In this document: positions 26,585 to 36,161 of the stretch, piece by piece
Layout of the letters: each line of letters opens with the position of its first letter
How positions within the stretch are numbered: position 1 is the stretch's first letter
Assembly (NCBI RefSeq): GCF_965227365.1
Contig: NZ_OZ245754.1
Coordinates: 5,022,001 to 5,086,000 of the forward strand
Length of the DNA: 64,000 nt
From: Hwanghaeella sp965227365
GTDB taxonomy: Bacteria > Pseudomonadota > Alphaproteobacteria > UBA8366 > Aestuariispiraceae
Direction of reading: 5' to 3'
Notes under the pieces: model-generated
Database searches by the model: none
What the model saw: the letters and a program-made list of their open reading frames with translations, nothing else
What the model was told of the DNA's origin: nothing
Position numbers and translations under genes: made by a program

Positions 26585-27325
26585 TCAAACGCCCTCTCCG
26601 AGCGCTTTCAGGACATAGGGCATGATGCGCTGCACGATGACGGCGACGCCATCGGCATTCGGATGGATGCCGTCATCCTGGTTCAAACCCGGGTCGGCGG
26701 CGACACCATCCAGAAAGAACGGATAGAAAACCGCGTTCGGGTATTTTTCCGCCAAATCGGGAAAGACCGCGTCAAACTCTTCGGCATAGTCCTTGCCCAG
26801 GTTGCGCGGTGCCAACATACCGGTGAACAGGACCTGCGCGCCGGATGTGAGTGATTTTTCCAGAATGGCGTCCAGGTTCTTGCGTGTCTGGGCCGGTTCG
26901 AAACCGCGCAAGCCGTCATTCGCCCCCAATTCCAAAATGACGAGATCCGGATTGTCCGCGAGGGCCCAGTCGATTCGGTTCGCGCCGCCGGCGCTGGTAT
27001 CCCCGGAAACCCCGGCGTTGATGACTTTCGCCGGATGTCCTGCATCCGCCAATGCCCGGGAAAGCTGGGACGGGAAACTGTCTCCTTGTGGCAGACCGTA
27101 ACCGGCGGTGAGACTATCGCCGAAAGCCAGAATCACTGTCTCGCCGCTGGCCAAGGCGGCATGCGGGGCGGCTAAAAGGCTGGCAAGGAACAGAAAAACC
27201 GAGGCAAGCCGGTTGAACTGGCCGCGTATACCGCCATATCGACTAGGATTCGTGCTGCGGTGCCGAAAAGGACCGCGGCCAGTTTTTGGTTTGGATCTCA
27301 CATCAACGCTCCGGAATACTGCCAT
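26585..27325 (-). CDS. tesA: SGNH-hydrolase arylesterase/thioesterase (TesA-like)
   Basis: A periplasmic multifunctional esterase. The catalytic GDSL block reads ILAFGDSLTAGYGL, block II is GVSGDTSAGG, block III is GAND and block V holds the DxxH pair (DDGIHPN). A signal sequence (SVFLFLASLLAAPHAALA) precedes it. The only in-frame ATG that covers the signal is at 27325, where its CATG would overlap the ABC gene's ATG; GTG at 27301 is another option, so the true start is unsettled. It is divergent from a ybbA/ybbP-like transporter, the usual neighbour of tesA. Confidence 0.87.
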   Translation of the reverse strand: MAVFRSVDVRSKPKTGRGPFRHRSTNPSRYGGIRGQFNRLASVFLFLASLLAAPHAALASGETVILAFGDSLTAGYGLPQGDSFPSQLSRALADAGHPAKVINAGVSGDTSAGGANRIDWALADNPDLVILELGANDGLRGFEPAQTRKNLDAILEKSLTSGAQVLFTGMLAPRNLGKDYAEEFDAVFPDLAEKYPNAVFYPFFLDGVAADPGLNQDDGIHPNADGVAVIVQRIMPYVLKALGEGV

Positions 27326-28073
27326 GACCCTATCCGATTCCGATGAACCGACTGTGGCGCAGGCCCGCGATACGATCATCGCGCTCAAGGATCTGCGCCT
27401 TACACTTGGGTCGGAAGCGGGAGAGGTCAACATCCTGCGCGGCATCGATCTGACTGTCGGGTCGGGGGAGACGGTGAGCATCGTCGGCCCGTCCGGCTCT
27501 GGAAAGACGTCCATGCTGATGGTGATCGCCGGGTTGGAGCGCGCCTCGGGCGGCCAGGTGACCATTGGCGAAAAGGACTTCACCAGGTTGAGCGAGGATC
27601 AACTCGCCCTGTTCCGTCGGGACAATCTGGGCATCGTTTTTCAGAGCTTCCATCTGGTCCCGACCATGAGTGCATTGGAGAATGTCGCCATCCCACTGGA
27701 GCTGGCCGGTCGCCGTGACGCGTTCGACCGGTCCCGTGCCTTGCTGGAAAGGGTCGGGCTGGGGCATCGCCTGACACATTATCCGGGTCAGCTCTCCGGC
27801 GGGGAACAGCAGCGCGTGGCGCTTGCCCGCGCCTTCGTCGCCGAGCCGAAACTGATTCTGGCCGATGAACCGACCGGCAATCTGGACGCCGGGACGGGAC
27901 AGCAGGTGATCGATCTGATGTTTGAGATGTCCGATCACCAGGATACGACCTTGATGCTGATTACCCACGACCCCGCATTGGCCAAGCGCTGCCGCCGTGT
28001 CGTCCGCATGGGCGACGGTGTGATCGAAGAGGATTCGATCAGCAGCGACGCCGCGCGCCAGGCCGCAGAATAG
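27324..28073 (+). CDS. ybbA: ABC transporter ATP-binding protein (YbbA-like)
   Basis: A 249-residue ATPase of the lipoprotein/macrolide-exporter (LolD/MacB) family. Walker A is GPSGSGKT (residues 55-62), the signature is LSGGEQQR (about 157-164) and Walker B is LILADEPTGNLD (from about 177). It pairs with the large permease that follows 18 bases downstream and is divergent from tesA, as in E. coli tesA-ybbA-ybbP. The transported substrate is unknown. Confidence 0.93.
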   Translation: MTLSDSDEPTVAQARDTIIALKDLRLTLGSEAGEVNILRGIDLTVGSGETVSIVGPSGSGKTSMLMVIAGLERASGGQVTIGEKDFTRLSEDQLALFRRDNLGIVFQSFHLVPTMSALENVAIPLELAGRRDAFDRSRALLERVGLGHRLTHYPGQLSGGEQQRVALARAFVAEPKLILADEPTGNLDAGTGQQVIDLMFEMSDHQDTTLMLITHDPALAKRCRRVVRMGDGVIEEDSISSDAARQAAE

Positions 28074-28091
28074 AGCGGGGAAGGTATCCGG

Positions 28092-30614
28092 ATGTCTTCC
28101 CTTGCCCTCACCTATGCCCGCCGGGAAATGCGCGCCGGTTTGAAAGGGTTTCGAATTTTTCTGGCCTGTCTCGCCATGGGCGTCGCGGCGATTGCCGGGG
28201 TCGGGTCCGTCTCCACCGCGATTGTCGAAGGATTGCGCCAGGATGCGAAAGTCCTGCTGGGCGCGGAAGTCGACTTGCGCCTGACGCATATCCGTGCGGC
28301 GGAAGACCAATTCGATTGGCTTCAGCGCAACAGCGACCGGTTGTCCGAAATGCTTCAAATGCGGGCGATGGCGGTGCGGGCGGACGGCGCGTCCCGGCGG
28401 CTTGTCGAGTTGAAGGCAGTGGATTCCGCCTATCCGCTGTACGGCAAGGCGGAACTGGCGGACGGTTCCGAACTGCAGGCGTCGTTGGCGCAAATCGAAC
28501 CGGGCCTGTTCGGGGCGGCGGTATCGCCACGCCTCATGACCAGGCTCGAGTTGAAGATCGGCGACCGGTTCAGGATCGGTGACGCGAATTTGCGGGTGAC
28601 ATCGGAACTCGTTTCCGTTCCCGATCAGGGTAGCCAGGGGTTCGAACTGGGCCCGCCCGTTTTGATCTCCATGGCGGCGATGGAACAGACCGGATTGATC
28701 CAACCGGGCAGCTTGATCCGGTATCATTACCGCGTCGACCTGCCGGAAGGGGCGACTGCGGAAAGCTGGATGGACAGGGTCAAAGCCACTTTCCCCGATG
28801 CGGGTTGGCGGATCCGATCCGTCGATAACGCGGCGCCGAACATTCAGCGGTTCGTGGATCAGGTGAGCCTGTTCCTGACCCTGGTTGGATTGACCGCGCT
28901 ATTGGTCGGCGGTGTCGGCGTCGGCAACGCGGTCCGCGCCTTTCTCGGATCGCGCACGGGAACCATCGCGACCCTGAAATGCCTCGGCGCGCCCAGCCGT
29001 CTCATCTTCTCGACCTATCTGATCCAGGTTATGGCGCTTGCCGCTGTGGGAATCGCGATCGGTCTGGCGATCGGGACTTTCGCGCCGATGGCCGTCGGAC
29101 CGCTGTTGGAAGGTCGCCTGCCGGTGGCGGCCAGAATCGGATTCTACCCGCAACCGCTCCTGATCGCCGCGCTTTTCGGGGTGTTGGTGACGTTGATATT
29201 CGCACTGTTGCCCCTGGCGCAGGCCCAATCGGTGCCGGCCGCGACGCTGTTCCGCAATTTGCTGACGCCGGTGACCAGCCGCCCTTCGCCGCGTATCTTG
29301 GCCATGCTGGCGGGCGCCGGACTGCTGCTTGCGGGGATCGCGGTTCTGACCGCTCAGCGCCCCTTCATTGCCGTCGTCTTCGTGCTGGGCGCGGTTGGAA
29401 GCCTTGTCGCCTTCCGCGTGGCCGCCTGGGGCGTGATGCGGCTGGCCAAGGCCCTGCCGCGGCCGCGGGGCGCGAAACTGCGCCTGGCACTCGCAAACCT
29501 GCACCGGCCCGGCGCCCCGACCGCCAGTGTCGTCGTTTCCCTCGGGCTCGGCCTGACGGTGATGGCGACGGTCGCCCTGATCGAGGGCAATCTGGCCAAT
29601 CAGTTGAACAACACGTTGCGCGGTGAGGCGCCCGGTTTCTTCTTCATCGACATCCAGCCTGACCAGATCGATGAATTCGACGATCTCGTCAGCGCCTTCC
29701 CGACGGTGACCCAGATGGACCGCGTGCCGATGCTTCGTGGCCGGATCACCGGCATGAAGGGCGTGCCCGCCGACCAGATCGACGCGCCGCCCGAAGAAGC
29801 CTGGATCCTGCGTGGCGACCGCGGCTTCACCTGGTCCCGGACGCCGCCCAAGAATAGCGAGATCACGCGCGGTGAATGGTGGTCTGAGGATTACAGCGGC
29901 GAATTACTGGTGTCCTTCGACGATGAAGCGGCAATCGCCTTCGGTCTGGATATCGGCGATACGATTACGGTCAACCTGTTGGGTCGAGAATTCGAAGCGA
30001 AGATCGCCAATCTTCGGCATATCGACTGGACCAATCTGGGCATCAATTTCGTCATGGTGTTTTCTCCGGGCATACTGGAGAAGGCGCCGCAGACCTATCT
30101 TGCGACAGCTTATCTGGACGATTCGCAGGAACCCGCCCTGGAAGCGGCAGTGACGAACCGGTTCCCGAATGTTTCTGCGGTCCGGATGAAGGAAGTCCTG
30201 GAAAGCGTGGACGAAATCGTCGGCAATCTGGCCGTTGCCGTGCGCGCGATCGCGGCGATTGCCATTGTCGCCGGCGTCTTGGTTCTGTCCGGCGCAATCG
30301 CGGCCGGGCATGCACGCCGGGTCTATGATTCGGTCGTGCTGAAAGTTCTCGGCGCCACTCGGCGCGACATCGCGACCGCCTTCCTGATCGAATATGGGCT
30401 GATGGGCCTGATCACGGCGGTGATCGCCGGAATTGTCGGGTCCATTGCGGCTTATGGGGTTATCACCTGGGTGATGCGAGCGGAGTGGATATTCGTGCCA
30501 TGGGCAATGGTTTCCACGATCCTGCTCTCCGTCGCGATCACGATCGCGGTCGGCTTGGTGGGAACCTGGGTCGCCCTGGGGCGCAAGGCGGCGCCTCTGC
30601 TCAGAAACGATTGA
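28092..30614 (+). CDS. ybbP: ABC transporter permease, FtsX-like (YbbP family)
   Basis: An 840-residue permease with two FtsX-type membrane modules. An N-terminal span is followed by a large periplasmic domain (residues 45-255), then a helix bundle around residue 260 (FLTLVGLTALLVGGVGVGNA) with many further spans, a second periplasmic region after residue 500 and a final trio of helices ending at KAAPLLRND. This double-module layout with a matching adjacent ATPase defines the YbbA/YbbP complex. Its role, possibly extraction of membrane lipids or esters for TesA, is not proven. Confidence 0.92.
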   Translation: MSSLALTYARREMRAGLKGFRIFLACLAMGVAAIAGVGSVSTAIVEGLRQDAKVLLGAEVDLRLTHIRAAEDQFDWLQRNSDRLSEMLQMRAMAVRADGASRRLVELKAVDSAYPLYGKAELADGSELQASLAQIEPGLFGAAVSPRLMTRLELKIGDRFRIGDANLRVTSELVSVPDQGSQGFELGPPVLISMAAMEQTGLIQPGSLIRYHYRVDLPEGATAESWMDRVKATFPDAGWRIRSVDNAAPNIQRFVDQVSLFLTLVGLTALLVGGVGVGNAVRAFLGSRTGTIATLKCLGAPSRLIFSTYLIQVMALAAVGIAIGLAIGTFAPMAVGPLLEGRLPVAARIGFYPQPLLIAALFGVLVTLIFALLPLAQAQSVPAATLFRNLLTPVTSRPSPRILAMLAGAGLLLAGIAVLTAQRPFIAVVFVLGAVGSLVAFRVAAWGVMRLAKALPRPRGAKLRLALANLHRPGAPTASVVVSLGLGLTVMATVALIEGNLANQLNNTLRGEAPGFFFIDIQPDQIDEFDDLVSAFPTVTQMDRVPMLRGRITGMKGVPADQIDAPPEEAWILRGDRGFTWSRTPPKNSEITRGEWWSEDYSGELLVSFDDEAAIAFGLDIGDTITVNLLGREFEAKIANLRHIDWTNLGINFVMVFSPGILEKAPQTYLATAYLDDSQEPALEAAVTNRFPNVSAVRMKEVLESVDEIVGNLAVAVRAIAAIAIVAGVLVLSGAIAAGHARRVYDSVVLKVLGATRRDIATAFLIEYGLMGLITAVIAGIVGSIAAYGVITWVMRAEWIFVPWAMVSTILLSVAITIAVGLVGTWVALGRKAAPLLRND

Positions 30615-30850
30615 GCGCCTCTTTCTTGTCCCGGACTGCCCGTGTTGCTCCAGGAGCAAACTGCAATTGCACCGTATTTTGCTTATAAAATGCTGAGCAG
30701 TGGATTGAATTTGTAACCTTTCATGCCAATATTGGGTGGGAAAACCGGATTAGGGACCGGGCGGCCGACAAAGCCGCCTGCATTAGGTATCCGAATGCCG
30801 GCAAAGAATGAAAACAGGCAACTGACAAACAACAGGACTGGGTAGAGAAA

Positions 30851-31594
30851 ATGGCTTTAGATCCGCGCGCTCGCGCAACGACTATCGAGCAAGTCGGCAC
30901 CCGCGCAGACTTCGACGAGGGTCTGCGCAAGTACATGCTGGGGACCTACAATTACATGGCCCTCGGCGTCGCCTTCACGGGCGTCATGGTTCTGGCCATG
31001 GCGAATATGCCCGATTTGATGGTGACCCTGGCGGTCGGCCCGATGAAATGGGTACTGTTCATCGCCCTGATCGGCATGGGCTGGTTCTCCCCGAAAATCA
31101 TCACCATGAAGAGCAATGCTGCGGCCCAGGCCTTCTATTGGGTCTATTGCGCGCTTTGGGGCATCATGATTTCCCCGATGGTGGCGTTCTTCCTGCAAAC
31201 GACCGCGGGAACGATGGATGTGGCCCGGGCTTTCTTCATCACCGCGGGCATGTTCGCGGGCGCCAGCATTTTCGGTTACACGACCAAGAAGAACCTGTCG
31301 GCGATCGGCCGGTTCGCGCTGCTCGCCGTGATCGGTATCGTGATTGCCGGCCTGGTGAACGCGTTTCTGGTGCAGAGCTCCCAGTTCGCGCTGTTGCTTT
31401 CCTTCGGCACGGTGCTGCTCTTCGCGGCGATCACCGCCTGGGAAACGCAGGACATCAAGAACATGTACTCGGAGCATTACGGCCATGATCAGGTTGCCCG
31501 TCTGGCAATCTTCGGCGCGCTGCGCCTGTATGGCAGCTTCATCGTGATGTTCATTCACATCCTGAACATTCTGGGTGTGATGCGCAGCGAGTAA
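30851..31594 (+). CDS. Bax inhibitor-1/YccA family inner membrane protein
   Basis: A 247-residue integral membrane protein with seven hydrophobic spans; its family acts as pH-sensitive calcium leak channels or FtsH-interacting proteins. The N-terminus MALDPRARATTIEQVGTRADFDEGLRKYM is soluble, and the conserved IFTAITAWETQDIK-type segment (here FAAITAWETQDIK) lies near residue 195. It is a single gene with its own terminator downstream. Confidence 0.94.
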   Translation: MALDPRARATTIEQVGTRADFDEGLRKYMLGTYNYMALGVAFTGVMVLAMANMPDLMVTLAVGPMKWVLFIALIGMGWFSPKIITMKSNAAAQAFYWVYCALWGIMISPMVAFFLQTTAGTMDVARAFFITAGMFAGASIFGYTTKKNLSAIGRFALLAVIGIVIAGLVNAFLVQSSQFALLLSFGTVLLFAAITAWETQDIKNMYSEHYGHDQVARLAIFGALRLYGSFIVMFIHILNILGVMRSE

Positions 31595-31616
31595 TCGGCG
31601 CTTCCAATACAGTATC

Positions 31617-31650
31617 AAGGCCCGGGCATCGTCCCGGGCCTTTGCTTTTC
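31617..31650 (+). terminator. Rho-independent terminator after BI-1 gene
   Basis: A perfect 10-bp stem (AAGGCCCGGG / CCCGGGCCTT) with a 6-base loop, then a T-rich run, 22 bases after the stop. Confidence 0.85.
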
Positions 31651-31755
31651 CGGCCCATTTTGGGCCCTTTGCTTTTGCGGGCGATGCGCTAATCTCGGTG
31701 CCGCCGCATACTGATTAGCCCCCAGCACTCTTCATCTCGAAGAAAGGACGTTCCC

Positions 31756-32664
31756 ATGAGCAACCCGACCCATGCCTGGCTCGACGGCCTCGTGAAATGG
31801 GAAGACGCGACCTGTCACGTCTCCTCGCTGGCCTTCAAATACGGCGCAGCGGTTTTCGAAGGCGTGCGTGCCTATTGGGATGGCGAACGGCAGGTCCTCA
31901 ACGTCTGGCAATTGGATGAGCACCTGAAGCGCCTGGAATACAGCCAGCGCTTCATGCGCTATGAACGGATCATCACCGCGGAGGAGTGCCGGGACGCAAT
32001 CATCGAATTGCTGAAGGCGAACGGCTTCCGCTCGAATGTTCATATCACTGTGACGGCTTTCCTGTCGGGCCCGGGACAACCCTTCCTGTGCGCGCCGGTT
32101 TCGCTGGCGGTCACCGCGATGGCGCGCGGGGATTATTCGACCGATGGGCTGGATGTACAGGTGTCGAGCTGGCGCCGCTCGCCGGACAGTTCCCTGCCGC
32201 AGCGTGTGAAGGCGACCGGCAACTATCTCAACGGTCGGCTTGCCTCGGTACAGGCCAAGGCGGACGGCTATGACACGGCGCTGATGCTGACCCAGTCAGG
32301 CAAGGTTTCGGAAGGGCCCGCCATGTGTTTCTTCATGGTGCGGGACGGCGTTGCCGTCACCGCCGACAAGCAGTCCGACATACTGGAAAGCATCACACGG
32401 GCAACCGTGATCACTCTGTTGGAAGAGGCCGGTGTGCCGGTCGAAGAACGGCCCATCGACCGGTCGGAACTGGCGGCGGCGGATGAAGCCTTTTTCTGCG
32501 GCACGGCCTGGGAAATCGCGCCGGTCCGGTCGATCGATCGATTGATGCTGCCGAAAGGCTCACCGGGACCGATCACGGAATTCCTGAAGACCCGTTTCGC
32601 CGCTCTGACGACCGGAGTGGACGACGGCCATCCGGAATGGCGGACGGAAGTCGAAATACCGTAA
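31756..32664 (+). CDS. Branched-chain amino acid aminotransferase family (class IV PLP)
   Basis: A 302-residue class IV aminotransferase, the fold of IlvE, which moves amino groups between branched-chain keto acids and glutamate. PLP Lys152 sits in RVKATGNYLNG. The phosphate-contact region reads SEGPAMCFFMV rather than the common SEGSGENLF, which may alter substrate choice, and GTAWEIAPVRSID agrees with IlvE. The assignment as true BCAT versus another class IV enzyme (for example an R-selective amine transaminase) is open, so no gene symbol is given. Confidence 0.87.
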   Translation: MSNPTHAWLDGLVKWEDATCHVSSLAFKYGAAVFEGVRAYWDGERQVLNVWQLDEHLKRLEYSQRFMRYERIITAEECRDAIIELLKANGFRSNVHITVTAFLSGPGQPFLCAPVSLAVTAMARGDYSTDGLDVQVSSWRRSPDSSLPQRVKATGNYLNGRLASVQAKADGYDTALMLTQSGKVSEGPAMCFFMVRDGVAVTADKQSDILESITRATVITLLEEAGVPVEERPIDRSELAAADEAFFCGTAWEIAPVRSIDRLMLPKGSPGPITEFLKTRFAALTTGVDDGHPEWRTEVEIP

Positions 32665-32687
32665 AGGCGAAACGACGGGGGAGCACC

Positions 32688-33662
32688 ATGGCGCTGAAAA
32701 CCAAGCTGACCGAATTCCTCAACATCGATCATCCGGTACTCTGCGCGCCGATGGCCGGAGTGACCGGCGGAAAACTTGCTGCCGCGGTCAGCGAGGCAGG
32801 CGGTTTGGGGCTGCTTGGCGGTGGATATAGTGAAACCGATTGGGTGATGCGAGAGATGCGCGAGGCGGGGAACAGTCGCATCGGCGCGGGTTTCATCACC
32901 TGGGCCTTGGATGCGAACCCGACCCTGCTGGACGACGTCCTCGAACACTCGCCGGCCGCTGTCATGTTTTCCTTCGGCAGCGTCGAACCCTATGCCGCGA
33001 CGGTGAAGCGGGCTGGCGTGGCCCTGATCTGCCAGGTGCAGTCGGTTACGCAAGCACGCGAGGCCGCGGCATTGGGGGCCGACATTGTCATCGCGCAGGG
33101 AACCGAAGCGGGCGGACATGGGGCCGCGCGGGCGACGCTGCCCCTGGTGCCGGCCGTTCGGGATGCCTTGCCGCAGGAGGTCATCGTCGTGGCGGCCGGC
33201 GGGATCGGCGACGGCCGCGGCCTGGCCGCGGCGCTGACACTGGGGGCGGATGGCGTGCTGGTCGGTACCCGTTTCTATGCAACCCGGGAGTCCTTGGCGC
33301 CGGAAGAAGGAAAGAGGCGTCTTGCTGCGGGCTGCGGCGATGAAACCTATCGCGGATCGGTCTTTGACAAGGCGCGCGGGATCGCTTGGCCGGCGCCGTA
33401 TGACATCCGCACTTTACGCAATCGTTTCATCGATCATTGGGCCGCTGAGGGCCTGGAGGCCATGGATGACGATCTCGGCGCAATCCAGGCAGACTATACC
33501 CGGGCTCGCGAGGCCGGCGACATGGACAAGTTCGCGACAATCGCGGGCGAGGCTGCGGATCTGGTGAACGACATCCCGCCTGCGGAGGATGTCGTTACCA
33601 GAATGGTTCAGGAAGCGGAAGACGCGCTGTCGCGCGCGGCTACCATGTCATTCCCAAGGTAG
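32688..33662 (+). CDS. Nitronate monooxygenase (2-nitropropane dioxygenase family)
   Basis: A 324-residue FMN-dependent TIM barrel that oxidises nitronates to carbonyls and nitrite, or a related flavoenzyme. Family marks are HPVLCAPMAGVTGGKLAAAV, the glycine-rich GTEAGGHGA loop, VVAAGGIGDGRGLAAAL and GADGVLVGTRF (FMN phosphate site). The start at 32688 is backed by GGGGAG. The 3' end overlaps the converging TonB receptor gene by 23 bases. Promiscuity in the family means the natural substrate is unproven. Confidence 0.88.
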   Translation: MALKTKLTEFLNIDHPVLCAPMAGVTGGKLAAAVSEAGGLGLLGGGYSETDWVMREMREAGNSRIGAGFITWALDANPTLLDDVLEHSPAAVMFSFGSVEPYAATVKRAGVALICQVQSVTQAREAAALGADIVIAQGTEAGGHGAARATLPLVPAVRDALPQEVIVVAAGGIGDGRGLAAALTLGADGVLVGTRFYATRESLAPEEGKRRLAAGCGDETYRGSVFDKARGIAWPAPYDIRTLRNRFIDHWAAEGLEAMDDDLGAIQADYTRAREAGDMDKFATIAGEAADLVNDIPPAEDVVTRMVQEAEDALSRAATMSFPR

Positions 33663-36066
33663 CCTTGACGCTGCGTGCCTCGCCGGCGGTGCAAAACACG
33701 GTTCCGCTGCGCAGGAAGCAGGATCCGACATATTCCTCATCCAACAGGTTATGGACGTTGAGCCCGACGCGGAGTTGTCTCCAATTGTAATGAAGGCTGG
33801 CGTCGAAGACTGTGTGGCCGGGGGCGGAGACGGTATTGGCGTCATCGGCGAAACTGGCGCCGCGATAGCGAACGCCCGCTCCGAAACCAAGACCTTTATA
33901 ATCGCCGTTCTGTATCGTGTAATCCGCCCATAGCGAGGCGTATTCACGCGGCACGAACTTGATCTCCTTGCCGACAATGCTGTTGTTCACGCTTTCCGTG
34001 ACTTCCGTCTCCAGAAATGTCAGCGCGCCGGTCAGATCCAAGCCAAAATCCAGACTTGCCACGGCTTCGACTTCGATCCCGCGTGACCGTTGTTCGGCTG
34101 TTTGGACCTGCAGGAAGGTGGCGGGGTCCGTTTCCAAATCGTTCTGGCGGGTCAGATCGAAGGCGGCGACGGTGATGAAACTGTTATAGCCGGGCGGTTG
34201 GTATTTCACGCCAACCTCGTATTGCTGACCGGTTTCCGGCTTGAACGGATTGCCGGCTGCGTCGGTTCCGATCGACGGAAGGAAGGATTCCGAATAGCTG
34301 GCATAGGGGGCGAAGCCGGAATCGAACAAGTAGACCAGGCCGCCGCGCCAGGTGAACGCCGTATCCCGTTGAGTGGATTTGGCGCCGGTAAGGTTGTTCA
34401 ACGTCTCGGACCGGGCGCGATCGAAGCGGCCGCCCAGATTGAAGCGCCAATGATCGCCGAGTTCGATTTGATCCTGTGCGTAGAGACCCAATTGCGTCAG
34501 TTCCGTTTCGTCGTCCTTGAAAGGCTGAGGGATGCTGACATGTCCGCCGTAGACGGGGTTGAAGATATCCAGGTTGGGGGCGGCGCCGAAACGCTGTTCG
34601 GATTGAAGGCTGATATACTGAATATCGATCCCGCCGAGCAGGTTGTGTTTCCAGGTCTCGTTCCCCAGTTCCCAATTCACGCGGGTATCCGACGTTACGC
34701 CGTCCAAGTCTCCCAGATTGGCAAAATATGCCCGGGTGATCGTTCTGCTATCCGCGAGCAGGCCGTTGGCGAAAACCACTTCGTCGTCCAGGTCGACATA
34801 ATTGTACCGGACCGTATGAAAGAGGGAGAGATCCCGCGTGAAATCATGCTCCAGTTCGTATCCCGCTTCGTAGGTGTGGCGATCGTATTTATCTACGTCC
34901 GGCTCGCCGACGAACCGACCGATTGGAACGCTGCCATTGGGGTTATCGGTAATGGTGCCGGAACCGGGAAGCGACTGCGAGTTCCTCGTACTGTCATGCT
35001 GATAACTTGTCAGCAGCGTCACTTTGGTATCCTCGCCGATAAAGGCGGACACCGTCGGCGCAATGAATTCACGATCGTCCTGCAGGAAATCGATTTGCGT
35101 ATCGCTACGGCGGAAAAGACCGGTCAGGCGGAAGGCGGAGTCTTTCTGATTCGTGATGGCGCCACCCAAATCGAATTTTCCTTGAATTCGGGAAAAGCTT
35201 CCCGTCTCAATCTCTCCGGTAATCAGACGGGTGGTGCTCGGACGTTTGGAAACGTAGTTGACCAATCCGCCCGGCGCACCTTGCCCATACAGGACGGAGG
35301 AGGGACCGCGCGGCACCTCGACTCGTTCCGCGCCCCAGGGATCGGGATTGTAGCTGACGGCGAAGCCGGGGTTGCTCAACAGCATGCCGTCCTTGAAGAA
35401 GCCTGTTGTCGCGGCTTCAAGCCCACGCAGGCGCATGTCGACATAACGTGGCTCGTAGCCGAAGTTTTCCGAGTCGATACCCGGCGTGTAACGCAGTGCT
35501 TCCGCCATCCTGTTGACGTTCTGCGAGTCCATTTTGTCACGGGTGATCACGGAGATGGACTGCGCGGTTTCGATTAACGGCGTGTCGGATTTCGTGCCGC
35601 TGCCTGCATTTTCCGCGACGTAACCGTCTACGGGTCCATAGGCGGAGTCGATTTTTCCTTCGACTGTGACAGGGCTCAACAGCGTTTCGCTGTCGCCTTC
35701 CGCTGCTCGTGTCAGCGTGACCGTATCGGCGCCGTCGATTCGATAGGTAATACCGGTACCGTTCAACAGAATGTTCAGGGCTTCATCAGCGGTCATCTTG
35801 CCGTCGACCCGACCGGAGTCGATCCCATCGACGACCGTTCCGTGAACCGACACCTGATAGCCGGATTGTTGCCCGAAGATCGTTAAGGCCTGGGCCAGAG
35901 GCATTTGTGGAATGTCGAAGGGAATGGCCTCCCGCGATTGAGCCAGTTGCGCCGTGGAGGCCGCGGCTTGGTGCGGTGCGGTGCCAACGCAACCCGCCGC
36001 GACGAAAGCGATCACTGCTGCCCTGGCGGCTTCCCTAAAGTCTACGATTCCCAGGTATTGCTTCAT
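33640..36066 (-). CDS. TonB-dependent siderophore receptor with N-terminal signalling domain (FecA/FpvA type)
   Basis: An 808-residue outer-membrane transducer. A signal peptide (to about residue 40) precedes the STN signalling domain (about 48-120), then the plug from about residue 155 (IETAQSISVITRDKM) and a 22-strand barrel ending in the aromatic-rich C-terminus SVKATLGMTW. It has a PGGLVNYVSKRP-type plug loop seen in ferric siderophore receptors. The STN domain together with the adjacent FecR and ECF sigma genes indicates cell-surface signalling. Last in the sigma-FecR-receptor order; a Fur-like box is just upstream. Confidence 0.94.
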   Translation of the reverse strand: MKQYLGIVDFREAARAAVIAFVAAGCVGTAPHQAAASTAQLAQSREAIPFDIPQMPLAQALTIFGQQSGYQVSVHGTVVDGIDSGRVDGKMTADEALNILLNGTGITYRIDGADTVTLTRAAEGDSETLLSPVTVEGKIDSAYGPVDGYVAENAGSGTKSDTPLIETAQSISVITRDKMDSQNVNRMAEALRYTPGIDSENFGYEPRYVDMRLRGLEAATTGFFKDGMLLSNPGFAVSYNPDPWGAERVEVPRGPSSVLYGQGAPGGLVNYVSKRPSTTRLITGEIETGSFSRIQGKFDLGGAITNQKDSAFRLTGLFRRSDTQIDFLQDDREFIAPTVSAFIGEDTKVTLLTSYQHDSTRNSQSLPGSGTITDNPNGSVPIGRFVGEPDVDKYDRHTYEAGYELEHDFTRDLSLFHTVRYNYVDLDDEVVFANGLLADSRTITRAYFANLGDLDGVTSDTRVNWELGNETWKHNLLGGIDIQYISLQSEQRFGAAPNLDIFNPVYGGHVSIPQPFKDDETELTQLGLYAQDQIELGDHWRFNLGGRFDRARSETLNNLTGAKSTQRDTAFTWRGGLVYLFDSGFAPYASYSESFLPSIGTDAAGNPFKPETGQQYEVGVKYQPPGYNSFITVAAFDLTRQNDLETDPATFLQVQTAEQRSRGIEVEAVASLDFGLDLTGALTFLETEVTESVNNSIVGKEIKFVPREYASLWADYTIQNGDYKGLGFGAGVRYRGASFADDANTVSAPGHTVFDASLHYNWRQLRVGLNVHNLLDEEYVGSCFLRSGTVFCTAGEARSVKATLGMTW

Positions 36067-36094
36067 TCTCAGTGCCCCCTTTTAAAGCAAAATA

Positions 36095-36109
36095 TGCGAA
36101 TGAGTAGCA
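36095..36109 (-). promoter_or_regulatory. Putative Fur-type box upstream of the TonB receptor
   Basis: Base run TGCGAAT-G-AGTAGCA resembles a 7-1-7 iron box (5 of 7 arm positions pair). It lies 29 bases before the receptor start, and a near copy (TGCGAAT-A-AGTCGCA) stands upstream of the sigma gene at 37899. Shared flanks (ATGCGAAT.AGT.GCAAT) make chance less likely. The binding protein is inference. Confidence 0.5.
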
Positions 36110-36161
36110 ATCGCAATTACAGTCAAGGGACGCTAACCTGGGTGGTTTGTTCAAAAAAATT

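Noticed and set aside
27330..28727. Minus-strand ORF of 465 codons opposite the ABC genes
   Set aside because: Antisense of Walker and permease coding; not protein-like.
30645..30659. TTGCTCC-A-GGAGCAA palindrome before the BI-1 gene
   Set aside because: One-base loop cannot form a hairpin, and no regulator or second copy supports an operator.
34090..35577. Plus-strand ORF of 495 codons opposite the TonB receptor
   Set aside because: Antisense of the receptor barrel; no ribosome site or family.
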